Part shown: in pieces, positions 39,511 through 49,940 of the stretch
How the letters are laid out: every line of letters begins with the position of its first letter
Position numbering within the stretch: the stretch's first letter is position 1
Assembly: GCA_028752135.1 (NCBI GenBank)
Contig: CP082782.1
Span: forward strand, 806,001-870,000
Direction of reading: 5' to 3'
DNA length: 64,000 bases
Source of the DNA: Ehrlichia sp028752135
Lineage (GTDB): Bacteria; Pseudomonadota; Alphaproteobacteria; Rickettsiales; Anaplasmataceae
Notes under the pieces: model-generated
What the model was told of the DNA's origin: nothing
The model's input: only the letters and a program-made list of their open reading frames with translations
The model's database searches: none
Made by a program: the position numbers and the translations under genes

Positions 39511-40262
39511 TATATGCCTTTTATATTTAAAAATATATTCAATTCAGAACTGAATTATTTTATATGTTATTAGATGGATTATATAGAATTTTTACAGATA
39601 GACTATTAAAGTATTTATATGCTGAATATTAATAAAAAAGAGCGTAGCCATATACTCAATCCTGGATAGAATATGAAAAAATATGTATTAGCTTAATACA
39701 GTAATGCTACATAGCCAAGAAATATTATTTTTACATAAAACTTAGAAAGCTACTATATAAGTATGATTAATCTTATTATACCTTAGTAATAATAGTAATA
39801 TTATTGTGGTTTCTTGAATGTAGTTAAAAATTATAAATAACTAACATGATACATAATATAACTTCACTATATAAATTGTCCTTTTTATATATGTAATAAA
39901 ACTTCTTTTAAAGTTCTGTTTATATAGCAGTTTGGACTATTGCCATTTTATAACTTCAATCTTTCTGTGATAAAAAGCATTTTATGTTTATACTGAATTT
40001 TTCACGTCAAATTTAAGAAGAATTATTATTAGTTAAATATACAGCTTTTTTATTAGATATTCTATTTAATATATTATCATACTAGAATTATAATATTTAC
40101 ATTAGTTGTTTTAATATAAAAGTTTATAAATTAACATCTTGTGCAATTGCTTACTTATGTATTTCATAATGGTCCTCTAAATTTAATTAAAGATTTTTTT
40201 TACTTTATCTAAATTTTTCTGCAGATATAATGTTTATTAACTTAATTAACTATAATCTTGCT
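39511..40262. other. Non-coding gap of about 720-750 bp between pyrB and gyrB
   Basis: The two genes are divergent, so the gap must hold both promoters, but I see no clear promoter pair. No RNA gene or repeat was found. Confidence 0.4.
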
Positions 40263-42659
40263 ATGGACAATTATAATGCAAGCTCAATTACTGTTTTAAA
40301 AGGGCTTGATGCAGTAAAGAAAAGACCAGGTATGTATATTGGTGATGTTGCTGACGGTTCTGGATTACATCATATGGTATATGAGGTGATTGATAATTCT
40401 ATAGATGAAGCACTTGCCGGTTTTTGTAACAGAATAGATATTATTATTCAAAATGATGGTGCAGTTTCTGTTATAGATAATGGTCGAGGTATACCGGTAG
40501 ATATGCATCAAGATGAGGGTATATCTGCTGCTGAAGTAATTATGACACAGTTGCATGCTGGTGGTAAGTTTGACCATAATAGTTATAAAGTTTCAGGTGG
40601 TCTTCATGGTGTTGGAATATCGGTTGTAAATGCTCTTTCAAGTTGGTTGGAATTAACTATATGGCGCGATAATAAAGAATATTTCATGCGTTTTGAAAAT
40701 GGTATAACAGTTAAGCCATTATCTGTTGTTAATGATAATATTACAAAAAAAGGAACTAAAATTACTTTCTTACCATCGAAAGATATTTTTTCGTTTATTA
40801 ATTTTAATTATGCAACATTAGAAAATCGTATAAGAGAGTTATCATTCCTTAATTCTAATATCAATATGAATCTAAAAGATCTAAGGAGTAACCCAGCATT
40901 AAATTCATCTTTTGGTTTAAAAGGTAGTACTAAAGCTGGTGATATAGAAGATAAAGGAACTTCTGGTTTTGTGAAATATCTTGATCGTAATAAAAATGCT
41001 GTAACTAAAATTGTTCATATAGAAGGAATTGTGCTTGAACATGGAATTAGTTTAGAACTATCAATGCATTGGAATGATTCTTATTATGAGAACATGCTAT
41101 GTTTTACAAATAATATACGACAAAGGGACGGAGGTACTCATCTTGCAGGGTTTAGATCAGCTATGACACGTTGTATTAATAATTATGCGACAAATGAAGG
41201 ATTTTTAAAGAAGGCTAAAGTAAGCATTTTAGGAGAAGATGTAAGAGAAGGATTAACTTGCGTATTATCAATAAAGCTTCCTGACCCTAAGTTTTCATCT
41301 CAAACTAAAGACAAATTAGTAAGTTCTGAAGCTAGAACAGCTGTAGAGAATATAGTATATGAAAAATTAACAAATATTTTTGAGACTAATCCTAAGTTAG
41401 CAACAAGTATTATGGACCGAATAATCAGGTCTGCTAAAGGGAGAGAAGCTGCTCGTAAAGCAAGAGACCTTATAAAGAGTAAGCATGGATTTGATTTTAC
41501 TATTTTGCCAGGAAAGTTAGCGGATTGCCAAGAAAAGTCTCCTGAGTTATCTGAATTATTTATTGTAGAGGGTAATTCTGCAGGTGGTTCTGCGAAACAA
41601 GGACGTGATCGACGTTCTCAGGCTGTATTATCTTTAAAAGGAAAAATATTGAATGTGGAACGTGCAAGTCTAGACCGTATATTATCATCAGCAGAAATAG
41701 CATCACTAATTACTGCAATAGGTACTAATATTGGAACTGAGAATTTTGATATCGAAAAAGTACGTTATCATAAAGTAATTATTATGACAGATGCAGACGT
41801 TGATGGGTCACATATTAGAACTTTATTACTAACATTTTTTTTCCGTTATATGCGTAAAATTATAGAAAGAGGGTATTTATATATTGCTCAACCTCCACTT
41901 TATAAGGTTACAAAACATAAAAAAGAATTCTATATAAAAAATGATGATATGCTTCATGATTATATTATTAATAATGCTGTAAAGGATTTAACTCTTACTG
42001 GAAATAAAAATTATTCAGGAGATAGTTTATCTAAGCTTTTGCATCAATGTATAAATATTAGTAAGGTAACCAAGGCTTATAATAGAGTAATTCCTCAAAA
42101 TGTTTTAGAATCGTTAATTATTTTCTTTAAAAAGTATAGTTTTGAGTCTGCAAATGCAATATCTGATCACCTGAATAAAATTTTTTGTGAATATGAGTGG
42201 AGTGTTGAAATACCTGAGAAAGATGAAATAAGTATATATAGGTTGTCTCATGGGTTAGTTGATAAATATTATATTGATAGTTCTATAATGGGTTCAGAGG
42301 GTATTGTAAATGTTATTAATATGTGTAATGGAATTGAAGAAGTGTTTGATAATACTCCAATTTTATCTACAAAAGATAATAACATAAAAATAGATTCACC
42401 TACTTCCTTGGTATACAATATTATTGAATTTGGTAAAAAGGATATGACTCTACAGAGATTTAAAGGGTTGGGAGAGATGAATGCAGATCAATTATGGGAT
42501 ACTACATTAAATCCTGATACAAGAACTTTGCTTAAAATTAAGATATCTGATTGTGAAGCTGCTGATTCAATATTTTCAGTATTAATGGGTGATTTTGTAG
42601 AACCAAGACGCGATTTCATTAATAATAATGCTTTAAATGTGCAGAATATAGATGCATAA
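40263..42659 (+). CDS. gyrB: DNA gyrase subunit B
   Basis: GyrB is the ATPase subunit of gyrase, which introduces negative supercoils. I start at the ATG at 40263 (MDNYNASSITVLKGLDAV); an ATG 33 nt upstream is possible but adds a non-conserved leader. KKRPGMYIGDV opens the GHKL ATPase domain, then EVIDNSIDEALAGF, DNGRGIPVDMHQDEG and GGLHGVGISVVNALS. The TOPRIM domain has EGNSAGGSAKQGRDRRSQAV and MTDADVDGSHIRTLLLTFFF. The C-terminus has QRFKGLGEMNADQLWDTTL. The length of about 798 aa is normal. Confidence 0.96.
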   Translation: MDNYNASSITVLKGLDAVKKRPGMYIGDVADGSGLHHMVYEVIDNSIDEALAGFCNRIDIIIQNDGAVSVIDNGRGIPVDMHQDEGISAAEVIMTQLHAGGKFDHNSYKVSGGLHGVGISVVNALSSWLELTIWRDNKEYFMRFENGITVKPLSVVNDNITKKGTKITFLPSKDIFSFINFNYATLENRIRELSFLNSNINMNLKDLRSNPALNSSFGLKGSTKAGDIEDKGTSGFVKYLDRNKNAVTKIVHIEGIVLEHGISLELSMHWNDSYYENMLCFTNNIRQRDGGTHLAGFRSAMTRCINNYATNEGFLKKAKVSILGEDVREGLTCVLSIKLPDPKFSSQTKDKLVSSEARTAVENIVYEKLTNIFETNPKLATSIMDRIIRSAKGREAARKARDLIKSKHGFDFTILPGKLADCQEKSPELSELFIVEGNSAGGSAKQGRDRRSQAVLSLKGKILNVERASLDRILSSAEIASLITAIGTNIGTENFDIEKVRYHKVIIMTDADVDGSHIRTLLLTFFFRYMRKIIERGYLYIAQPPLYKVTKHKKEFYIKNDDMLHDYIINNAVKDLTLTGNKNYSGDSLSKLLHQCINISKVTKAYNRVIPQNVLESLIIFFKKYSFESANAISDHLNKIFCEYEWSVEIPEKDEISIYRLSHGLVDKYYIDSSIMGSEGIVNVINMCNGIEEVFDNTPILSTKDNNIKIDSPTSLVYNIIEFGKKDMTLQRFKGLGEMNADQLWDTTLNPDTRTLLKIKISDCEAADSIFSVLMGDFVEPRRDFINNNALNVQNIDA

Positions 42660-42868
42660 CCCTTTTGTAAAATACCAAAATATATACTTTTTAATTAATC
42701 ATAAAATTAAGTGCTTTATCATACTTTTTTATACAAGTTTAAAACATATTTACAGTATTAAGTTTTAGTAATATTTTATATAAATCAATCAATTCAAAAA
42801 ATGCTTTCAAATGTAAAAAAACAAAAGTAGAAATAACAAAGCATTAAAGGTTTTAACTATATAATTTA

Positions 42869-42896
42869 TTGACGTCAAAGAGCAAAATGGTAAAAT
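42869..42896 (+). promoter_or_regulatory. Predicted promoter of the small basic gene-nuoG-nuoH unit
   Basis: TTGACG at 42869-42874 and TAAAAT at 42891-42896 are 16 nt apart. The start codon at 42934 is preceded by a strong AGGGGG ribosome site. Confidence 0.5.
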
Positions 42897-42933
42897 ATGC
42901 TACAATTGTGTGATTTTATAACTAGGGGGTATT

Positions 42934-43152
42934 ATGGCTAAAAAAGGAGCTAAAGTTGCAAAGACAGCAAGCAAAAATAATCCGTTGCAGCGTAAAAAGG
43001 GTATGGCTCAAAAGGTATATAATGGTAAAGCTATAAAACCAGTTAAGTACATTGATAGAGAATTAGGACAAATCTTTATGGCTTGTCAATACGATAATGG
43101 TGATCTTGTACAGGATAGTTCAGGTAATTTTATAGAGTGGGCTAGTATATAA
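42934..43152 (+). CDS. Small basic hypothetical protein upstream of nuoG
   Basis: The product is 72 aa. The first 35 residues are strongly basic (MAKKGAKVAKTASKNNPLQR, then KKGMAQKV), and the rest is mixed (YIDRELGQIFMACQYDNGD). A very good Shine-Dalgarno (AGGGGG, 8 nt before ATG) supports translation. It ends 9 nt before nuoG, so it is almost surely co-transcribed. I recognise no domain; a nucleic-acid- or ribosome-binding role would fit the charge but is speculation. Confidence 0.75.
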   Translation: MAKKGAKVAKTASKNNPLQRKKGMAQKVYNGKAIKPVKYIDRELGQIFMACQYDNGDLVQDSSGNFIEWASI

Positions 43153-43161
43153 GGGTAATAC

Positions 43162-45213
43162 GTGGTTAAGCTAGTTATAGATTCTTTGGAAGTAGATGTT
43201 GAAGATGGAGTTACTGTACTACAGGCTTGTGAGATTGCAGGTATACAGATACCAAGATTCTGCTATCATGAAAGACTTGCTATAGCAGGTAACTGTAGAA
43301 TGTGTTTAGTAGAAATCGCTGGAGGTCCACCTAAACCAGTAGCATCTTGTGCAATGCCTGTGGCAGAAGGCATGGTTGTAAAAACTAATACTGATAAGAT
43401 AAAAAAAGCTAGGGAAGGAGTACTTGAGTTCTTATTAATTAATCATCCTCTAGATTGTCCAATTTGTGATCAAGGTGGAGAGTGTGATCTGCAGGATCAA
43501 ACTATGTTATATGGGAGAGGTAAAAGTAGGTATAAGGAAAGAAAAAGAGCTGTAAAAAAGAAAAATTTTGGTCCACTGATAGAAAATACAATGACCAGGT
43601 GTATACATTGTACTAGATGTATTAGATTTTTGTCAGACGTTGCTGGTAGTTACGAGTTGGGTACTCTAGGTCGTGGAGAAAACATGGAAATAGATACATA
43701 TATTTCTAAATGTATCACTTCAGAATTGTCTGGAAATATAATAGACCTTTGTCCAGTTGGAGCATTGACTTCAAAGCCATATGCATTTAAAGCTAGGTCT
43801 TGGGAATTGCGTCATTGTGAAACAATAGACGTCTTAGATGCTGTATGCAGTAACATTAGAGTTGATACACGTGGATTAGAAGTCATGAGAATATTGCCCA
43901 GACTTAATGAAGAAGTAAATGAAGAATGGATATCAGATAAAACTCGTTTTTCATATGATGGATTAAAATTACAGAGATTGGATAGACCATATATAAGAAA
44001 AAATGGATATTTATTACCTGCAACATGGGAAGAAGCATTTAAAGTAATTTCCAAAAAAATTAATAGTACTATTGGTAATAAGATTGCGGCAATTGCTGGA
44101 GATCTAGCAGATTGTGAATCTATGCTACTGCTAAAAGAATTAATGCATAAGTTAGGAAGCTATAATATAGAATGTAGACAAGATGGTTCAGTATTGCCTA
44201 GTAATAACAGATCATTGTATTTGTTTAATACTGGAATATCTAATATAAAGGATTCAGATCTGTGTTTATTAGTCAATACAAATATAAGATTTGAAGCACC
44301 GATAATTAATGCAAGATTGCGTAAACGCTATTTACAGGGAGAATTCAAAATTGCTAGTTTGGGGTTATATGACAATTTCAATTATAAAGTAGAAAATTTA
44401 GGAAATCGTTGTTCGATTTTAGATGACATACTACATGAAAGAATACCTTTTTCTCAATTGTTACGACATGCAAAGAATCCTATGATAATAATAGGACAAG
44501 ATGCTTTATTAGGTGAAAATGGTAGGGCTATATTTAACTTAGTTGTCAGAATTTCAGAGAAGTTTGATCTTGTAAGAGATGACTGGAATGGATTTAATGT
44601 TTTACATAAAGCTGCTGCTAGGGCTGGAGCTTTAGATATTGGATTTGTACCTAACTCTGACAATAATATAATCCATGATATAGTCAAGGGCATAAATTCT
44701 AGTGAAATAGAGGTTTTATACCTTTTAGGAGCAGATGAAGTTGATATTACATGTTCTGAATCTTCGTTCATTATATACCAAGGTCATCATGGAGATAAAG
44801 GAGCTCAAATTGCGGATGTAATATTACCTGGTGCAGCGTATACAGAAAAAAATGCAACTTATGTTAATACTGAGGGTAGAGTACAGAGAACAAATATAGC
44901 TGTTTCTCCACCTGGAATGGCTAAGGAGGATTGGCTAATTATTTCAGAGTTATCTAAATGTCTAAAAGTAGATATGCAATATGAGAGTATAGATTGTGTG
45001 AGAAATAAGTTATCAACCTTAGGAGAACAGTTTCATGAAGAAAATATTGGCAATTTGATTTCCAATAAATGGACTTCAACTAATGGAGATATCAGTTTAG
45101 AAGAAGATAGTATATTTACTATTAGAAATTTTAATTTTTATATGACAGATCCAATTAGTCGTGCATCGATTATAATGGCAAATTGTGTAAAAGCTTTTGC
45201 AAATAAAAATTAG
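43162..45213 (+). CDS. nuoG: NADH-quinone oxidoreductase subunit G
   Basis: NuoG is the largest peripheral-arm subunit of complex I, carrying several Fe-S clusters on the path from NADH to quinone. The start is GTG (43162) after AAGGG. The product is 683 aa. The N-terminal [2Fe-2S] ligands are in IPRFCYHERLAIAGNCRMCL and PVASCAMPV. LDCPICDQGGECDLQDQ and MTRCIHCTRCIRFLSDVAG, with DLCPVGALTSKPY, bind [4Fe-4S] clusters. A molybdopterin-oxidoreductase-like domain without evident cofactor follows (WEEAFKVISKKIN, GAQIADVILPGAAYTEKNAT). It lies between the small basic gene and nuoH. Confidence 0.95.
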   Translation: MVKLVIDSLEVDVEDGVTVLQACEIAGIQIPRFCYHERLAIAGNCRMCLVEIAGGPPKPVASCAMPVAEGMVVKTNTDKIKKAREGVLEFLLINHPLDCPICDQGGECDLQDQTMLYGRGKSRYKERKRAVKKKNFGPLIENTMTRCIHCTRCIRFLSDVAGSYELGTLGRGENMEIDTYISKCITSELSGNIIDLCPVGALTSKPYAFKARSWELRHCETIDVLDAVCSNIRVDTRGLEVMRILPRLNEEVNEEWISDKTRFSYDGLKLQRLDRPYIRKNGYLLPATWEEAFKVISKKINSTIGNKIAAIAGDLADCESMLLLKELMHKLGSYNIECRQDGSVLPSNNRSLYLFNTGISNIKDSDLCLLVNTNIRFEAPIINARLRKRYLQGEFKIASLGLYDNFNYKVENLGNRCSILDDILHERIPFSQLLRHAKNPMIIIGQDALLGENGRAIFNLVVRISEKFDLVRDDWNGFNVLHKAAARAGALDIGFVPNSDNNIIHDIVKGINSSEIEVLYLLGADEVDITCSESSFIIYQGHHGDKGAQIADVILPGAAYTEKNATYVNTEGRVQRTNIAVSPPGMAKEDWLIISELSKCLKVDMQYESIDCVRNKLSTLGEQFHEENIGNLISNKWTSTNGDISLEEDSIFTIRNFNFYMTDPISRASIIMANCVKAFANKN

Positions 45214-45219
45214 GTCAAT

Positions 45220-46332
45220 ATGCGTTATTATGATACTTTTTTAGATTTTTTTACTTATATAAGTAACGGTGCTGGATTATTTATAAAAATAATGATAACA
45301 ATAATTTCAGTTATGGTATCTGTTGCTTATTTAGTATATATGGAACGCAAGGTTATTGCAGCAATACAATTAAGACAGGGACCAAACGTTGTCGGTCCAT
45401 TTGGGTTATTACAACCTTTTGCTGATGCAATAAAACTTATTATTAAAGAACCAATTATACCTTTTAAATCAAATAAGATATGTTTTTTTGTTGCTCCAAT
45501 TATTACTTTTACTTTAGCTCTTTTAGGATGGGCTGTAATTCCATTTGGAGCTGATGTAATTATAAATAATGGGCAAGAAATGATAATACCTCGTGCCATT
45601 GCTAACATAAACATTGGAGTGTTATATATTCTTGCTATTTCTTCTCTTGGAGTTTATGGAATCATAATAGCTGGATGGTCAAGTAATTCAAATTATGCTT
45701 TTTTAGGTGCAATTAGATCAGCATCACAAATGATATCATATGAAGTATCAATAGGTCTAACTGTAGTGACAGTATTATTAGCCACTGGATCATTAAAATT
45801 AGGTGAAATAGTTATAGCACGACACAGTATGCCTTATTGGATAGATTTATTGTTGTTACCTATGGCATGTGTGTTTTTTATTTCAGCTTTGGCTGAAACC
45901 AATAGACATCCTTTTGATTTACCAGAAGCAGAATCAGAATTAGTCTCTGGATATAATGTTGAATACTCATCTATGCCATTTGCATTATTTTTTCTAGGAG
46001 AATACGCAAATATGATATTGATTAATGCAATGGCTGTAATATTTTTCTTTGGTGGTTGGTATCCTCCTTTAAATATTGGCTTCTTATATATGATTCCTGG
46101 AATTGTGTGGTTTATACTAAAAATAGTAGTATTATTATTCTGTTTTATATGGATTCGTGCTACTATTCCTAGGTATCGTTATGATCAGCTAATGAGACTT
46201 GGTTGGAAAGTGTTTTTACCTATATCTTTATTTTGGGTAATATTGGTTTCAGGAGTTTTGCTGTGTACAGATTCACTTCCTAAGAAAAATACGGATAATA
46301 AACCTAATTGTCATATTGTAGAGCATAACTGA
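45220..46332 (+). CDS. nuoH: NADH-quinone oxidoreductase subunit H
   Basis: NuoH is the membrane subunit at the junction of the arms and forms much of the quinone chamber. The product is 370 aa with about eight helices. MERKVIAAIQLRQGPNVVGP and LLQPFADAIKLIIKEPIIP are the canonical first motifs. FLGAIRSASQMISYEVSIGL and LAETNRHPFDLPEAESELVS are the quinone-site loops. WIRATIPRYRYDQLMRLGWK is near the C-terminus. It begins 6 nt after nuoG. Confidence 0.96.
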   Translation: MRYYDTFLDFFTYISNGAGLFIKIMITIISVMVSVAYLVYMERKVIAAIQLRQGPNVVGPFGLLQPFADAIKLIIKEPIIPFKSNKICFFVAPIITFTLALLGWAVIPFGADVIINNGQEMIIPRAIANINIGVLYILAISSLGVYGIIIAGWSSNSNYAFLGAIRSASQMISYEVSIGLTVVTVLLATGSLKLGEIVIARHSMPYWIDLLLLPMACVFFISALAETNRHPFDLPEAESELVSGYNVEYSSMPFALFFLGEYANMILINAMAVIFFFGGWYPPLNIGFLYMIPGIVWFILKIVVLLFCFIWIRATIPRYRYDQLMRLGWKVFLPISLFWVILVSGVLLCTDSLPKKNTDNKPNCHIVEHN

Positions 46333-46996
46333 GTTTCACAGCAAAACATAATAACAAGAAATAAAATATTTGATATTATGTTAGAGTTAATAAATTTTAA
46401 CAAGTAAGATCTTTACTTTATTTTCTATAACTTTATTATACTCTATAGTTTTGCTATTAGTGTATATTTAGTTTTTTAAAGTACATTATATAAAATTCCA
46501 TCTAATACATTGATAATAATAAATTAATTCTATATTCAAGCAGGATTCCTTCTATTTCATTACAATCAAGATTTTATAAAATTAGAATTTTCTTTGTATA
46601 TCAGTAACCTTAATGTCATATTTTAAACCAAAATATGAATTCACTATTGGATTGCTTATTGCAACTTATAATGTTACATAATTAAAATTAATAAATGAAA
46701 AAATATATTTTGGCGAATAAAGGAGTACATTAGCTCACTTTTTTGTGACGTTTTTATTAATAACAAACAATGACTTAATAAATTATGCTGTTGTGTTCTA
46801 GAGCATATATAAAACTTAAGATTATTATTGGATTATATCAACACTTTTAGTAACACAATAAAGCTTATTGTTGAAAATATATATTTCAAATCAAATAAGA
46901 AGTATGTTTTTTTATTGTTCCGATAGAAGCTTATTCTTGACATGATAACATTAGTGCTGACATAATTTAAGGTTATATACTTGGTAATTTAATATA
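46333..46996. other. Non-coding gap of 664 bp between nuoH and nuoD
   Basis: No frame or RNA is visible. The right end carries a promoter (TTGACA at 46937-46942), showing that nuoDE can be transcribed separately from nuoGH. Confidence 0.45.
46937..46966 (+). promoter_or_regulatory. Predicted promoter of nuoDE
   Basis: TTGACA (46937-46942) and CATAAT (46961-46966) are separated by 18 nt, about 30 nt before the nuoD ATG. Confidence 0.5.
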
Positions 46997-48178
46997 ATGT
47001 CTGATCAAGTTAAGATTACACCAATGACATTAAATTTCGGTCCTCAACATCCTGCAGCTCATGGTGTAATGCGTTTAGTTTTAGAAATGGGTGGAGAAGT
47101 CATAGAAAGGATAGATCCACATATTGGATTATTGCATAGGGGAACAGAAAAATTAATTGAATATAAGACATATCTACAAGCTTTACCATACTTTGACCGT
47201 CTTGATTATGTATCTCCTATGGCTCAAGAACATGCTTATTCCCTATGTGTAGAAAAGTTGCTCAAGTGTGAAATACCTATTAGGGCAAAGTATTTACGTG
47301 TCATTTTTTGTGAGTTAACTAGAATATTAAATCATTTACTCAATATATCGAGTCAAGCACTAGATATTGGTGCGATGACTCCTTTATTATGGATGTTTGA
47401 AGAAAGAGAAAAGATTTTAAATTTTTATGAAAGAGCCTCAGGAGCAAGATTTCATGCCGCATATATTCGTCCCGGAGGTGTAGCAGCTGACATTCCTAGT
47501 GATTTAATAGATGATATATTTAAGTTTACCAAGACTTTTCCTAAGTTCATAGATGATGTCGATAGTTTGCTAACCAACAATAGAATTTGGAAACAACGTA
47601 ATGTTGATATTGGAGTAGTATCAAAAAAGCAAGCTCTAGATTGGGGTTTTTCAGGGCCAATGTTAAGAGCATGTGGAATTCCTTGGGATTTACGTAAAAG
47701 TCAACCTTATGAAATATATGAAGATTTAGAATTTGAAATTCCTATTGGAGAGAATGGAGATTGTTATGATCGTTATTTAGTAAGGATGGCAGAGATAAGG
47801 CAGTCTATTAAACTACTTGAGCAGTGTTTAAATCGTATACCAGATGGCCCAATAAAAACAGATGATAGAAAAATTGCTCCACCAAAAAGATCAGAAATGA
47901 AAGAATCCATGGAAGCATTAATACATCATTTCAAATTATACTCAGAAGGTTATAGTGTTCCAGCAGGAGAAACTTACACTGCAGTTGAAGCTCCAAAAGG
48001 AGAATTTGGTGTATATATAGTATCTGATGGAACAAACAAACCATATAGATGTAGAATTAGAGCTCCTGGATTTGCTCATTTACAGGCAATAGACATGATG
48101 GCAAAAGGTCATATGTTAGCTGATTTAACAGCTATTATTGGATCATTAGATATAGTGTTTGGGGAAATAGATAGGTAA
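46997..48178 (+). CDS. nuoD: NADH-quinone oxidoreductase subunit D
   Basis: NuoD is the 49-kDa-type peripheral subunit that lines the quinone pocket and derives from hydrogenase large subunits. The product is 393 aa, the usual size. NFGPQHPAAHGVMRLVLEM, then IDPHIGLLHRGTEKLIEYKT and LPYFDRLDYVSPMAQEHAY are the conserved N-terminal motifs, including the quinone-binding His and Tyr. ASGARFHAAYIRPGGVAAD and VEAPKGEFGVYIVSDG follow, with RIRAPGFAHLQAIDMMAKGH at the C-terminus. It is followed 5 nt later by nuoE. Confidence 0.97.
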   Translation: MSDQVKITPMTLNFGPQHPAAHGVMRLVLEMGGEVIERIDPHIGLLHRGTEKLIEYKTYLQALPYFDRLDYVSPMAQEHAYSLCVEKLLKCEIPIRAKYLRVIFCELTRILNHLLNISSQALDIGAMTPLLWMFEEREKILNFYERASGARFHAAYIRPGGVAADIPSDLIDDIFKFTKTFPKFIDDVDSLLTNNRIWKQRNVDIGVVSKKQALDWGFSGPMLRACGIPWDLRKSQPYEIYEDLEFEIPIGENGDCYDRYLVRMAEIRQSIKLLEQCLNRIPDGPIKTDDRKIAPPKRSEMKESMEALIHHFKLYSEGYSVPAGETYTAVEAPKGEFGVYIVSDGTNKPYRCRIRAPGFAHLQAIDMMAKGHMLADLTAIIGSLDIVFGEIDR

Positions 48179-48183
48179 AAGTA

Positions 48184-48735
48184 ATGTCTACTAATGCAAA
48201 AAAAAATGCCAATTCAAGCCATAGTGATAAAGAATTTAAGTTTAATAAAGAAAATCTAAAAGAGGCAAATGATGCACTCAATAAATATCCTAAAGATAGA
48301 AAATCCAGTGCAGTAATGCCATTATTACATATTGCTCAAAAGCAATGTGGAGGTTTTATTCCATTATCTGCTATGGATTACATAGCAAATTTCTTAGATA
48401 TGCAGCCAATACATGTATATGAAGTGGCTAAATTTTATTCTATGTATAATTTATCTATTACTGGTAAATATTTAATACAAGTTTGTAGAACAACTCCATG
48501 TTGGTTATGTTGCAGTGATGACATTTTAAAATCGTGTAAAGAGTTATTAAATATAGACATTGGAGAAACCACAAGTGATAATTTATTTACTCTAAAGGAG
48601 GTAGAATGTTTAGGTGCTTGTGTTAATGCACCAGTTGTACAAATAAATGATGATTACTATGAAAATCTAACTGCTGATAAAATAAAAGAGATACTCATAG
48701 GATACAAGAAAAAAGAAAATATAATTACAGAATAA
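48184..48735 (+). CDS. nuoE: NADH-quinone oxidoreductase subunit E
   Basis: NuoE is the 24-kDa-type thioredoxin-fold subunit with a [2Fe-2S] cluster beside the flavin of NuoF. The product is 183 aa. After a 30-residue charged extension the core reads AVMPLLHIAQKQCGGFIP. HVYEVAKFYSMYNLS is conserved. The four ligands are in QVCRTTPCWLCC and VECLGACVNAPVVQINDDYY. It is the last gene of this unit; nuoF is not in the window. Confidence 0.95.
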   Translation: MSTNAKKNANSSHSDKEFKFNKENLKEANDALNKYPKDRKSSAVMPLLHIAQKQCGGFIPLSAMDYIANFLDMQPIHVYEVAKFYSMYNLSITGKYLIQVCRTTPCWLCCSDDILKSCKELLNIDIGETTSDNLFTLKEVECLGACVNAPVVQINDDYYENLTADKIKEILIGYKKKENIITE

Positions 48736-49344
48736 ATTACAGCAGTTTTTTTATACAGAAATTAGCAAAACAAACACTTAAAAACGAGTGCAATGTTTGT
48801 AAAAGATATCAAGGGTTATATTATTATTTATTTTAGAGGGTTTAAAAATTTTATAATAATTACAATATAGTTTTCCTTTTGTTGCTACAGAGTAGGGAGT
48901 GTAAAGTAAAACTGTAAAAATTGAGAATTTATAATTAATGTAAATATTTTTAACACATTATCAGTAAACAAAATTTTCTTTAATATTTTATTTTAGAGAT
49001 TTATGTATTAAGTGTAGTGATTATACTAGCACAATAATAAATAGGTATTTGCTATCAGAAAAATTTATGTCTTATACTCTAGCCCTATCTCTGATTTTTT
49101 ATCTAAAATAAAGAATAATATATCAAGTAGTAAGTATATTAGAAGATTATTACAAAAGATCCAGAATTTCATAACTATAGATTTTATGGTTATCATTAAT
49201 CAGACGTTTAAGGATATTTCTAGTAATCGATAAAAATAAATTATGCAAACTGGGCTGAGTACAACCAATATGTATAACGATCATAGCATTTTTCAAGATA
49301 ACTTAAGACCTTTATGTAGAGAGGTATATAAATATTGGTATTAA
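48736..49344. other. Non-coding gap of about 600 bp
   Basis: The gap is A+T-rich and marks the change from housekeeping genes to the accessory region. No RNA, repeat or frame is supported. Confidence 0.4.
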
Positions 49345-49940
49345 TTAACATTTTAATTTAAATTCAGCACATCTTTCAATATCAACCTTTGTCAATTTAG
49401 TTGAACAATATACAGAGTCAACAATCCTTCCTTCTTCATTAAAGAAATAAAAACATGGAAAATAGGTTCTTATCTTTGAAGTATCGGATTTAAGAGTTAT
49501 CATATTTCTACAACGAAGAAATATTTGTTTATCGGTAAGGCCAAGGGTTTCTTCTCCTAACCCGACAATAGATCCTACAAAACTAAAAGATCGATTATTG
49601 TTTATACCATCCAAAAAGACCTAAAATAGTCTTTCATTAATGAAATAACTATAAATACTTTTTTACCACAAAGGTTATCTCCATGTAATATAACTAACTC
49701 ATTATAATAACCTACACTACTAACAGTAGAAAATTTGTTAAAAGTTGCACCATATACTGAATAACAGTCAGGTTTTACCTTTTCTATATCTTTAAGAGAC
49801 TTGTTTAATAAAGATTTTTTTATAATATCATTGTTTGTAGTTGGTATACCATTATTCCAAGTATATAATGTAGAATTAGAGAAAAATGGTATTAATTTAT
49901 TATTAGTATTAGATATAAGTAATATTAATTCTGGTTGCAT
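49345..49940 (-). pseudogene. Orphan hypothetical protein, frame broken at 49613-49617
   Basis: Two minus-strand frames (49602-49940 and 49345-49614) join into about 198 aa if one base is added to the A5 run at 49613-49617 (T5 in the sense strand), giving KDYFRSFLDGINNNRSF across the junction. The N-terminal part starts MQPELILLISNTNNKLIPFF with CYSVYGATFNKF in the middle. The C-terminal part has SFVGSIVGLGEETLGLTDKQ and FPCFYFFNEEGRIVDSVYCS. I recognise no family. The strand-helix character and the FYFFNEEGRIVDS stretch faintly recall thioredoxin-like folds, which is only an impression. Confidence 0.5.
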
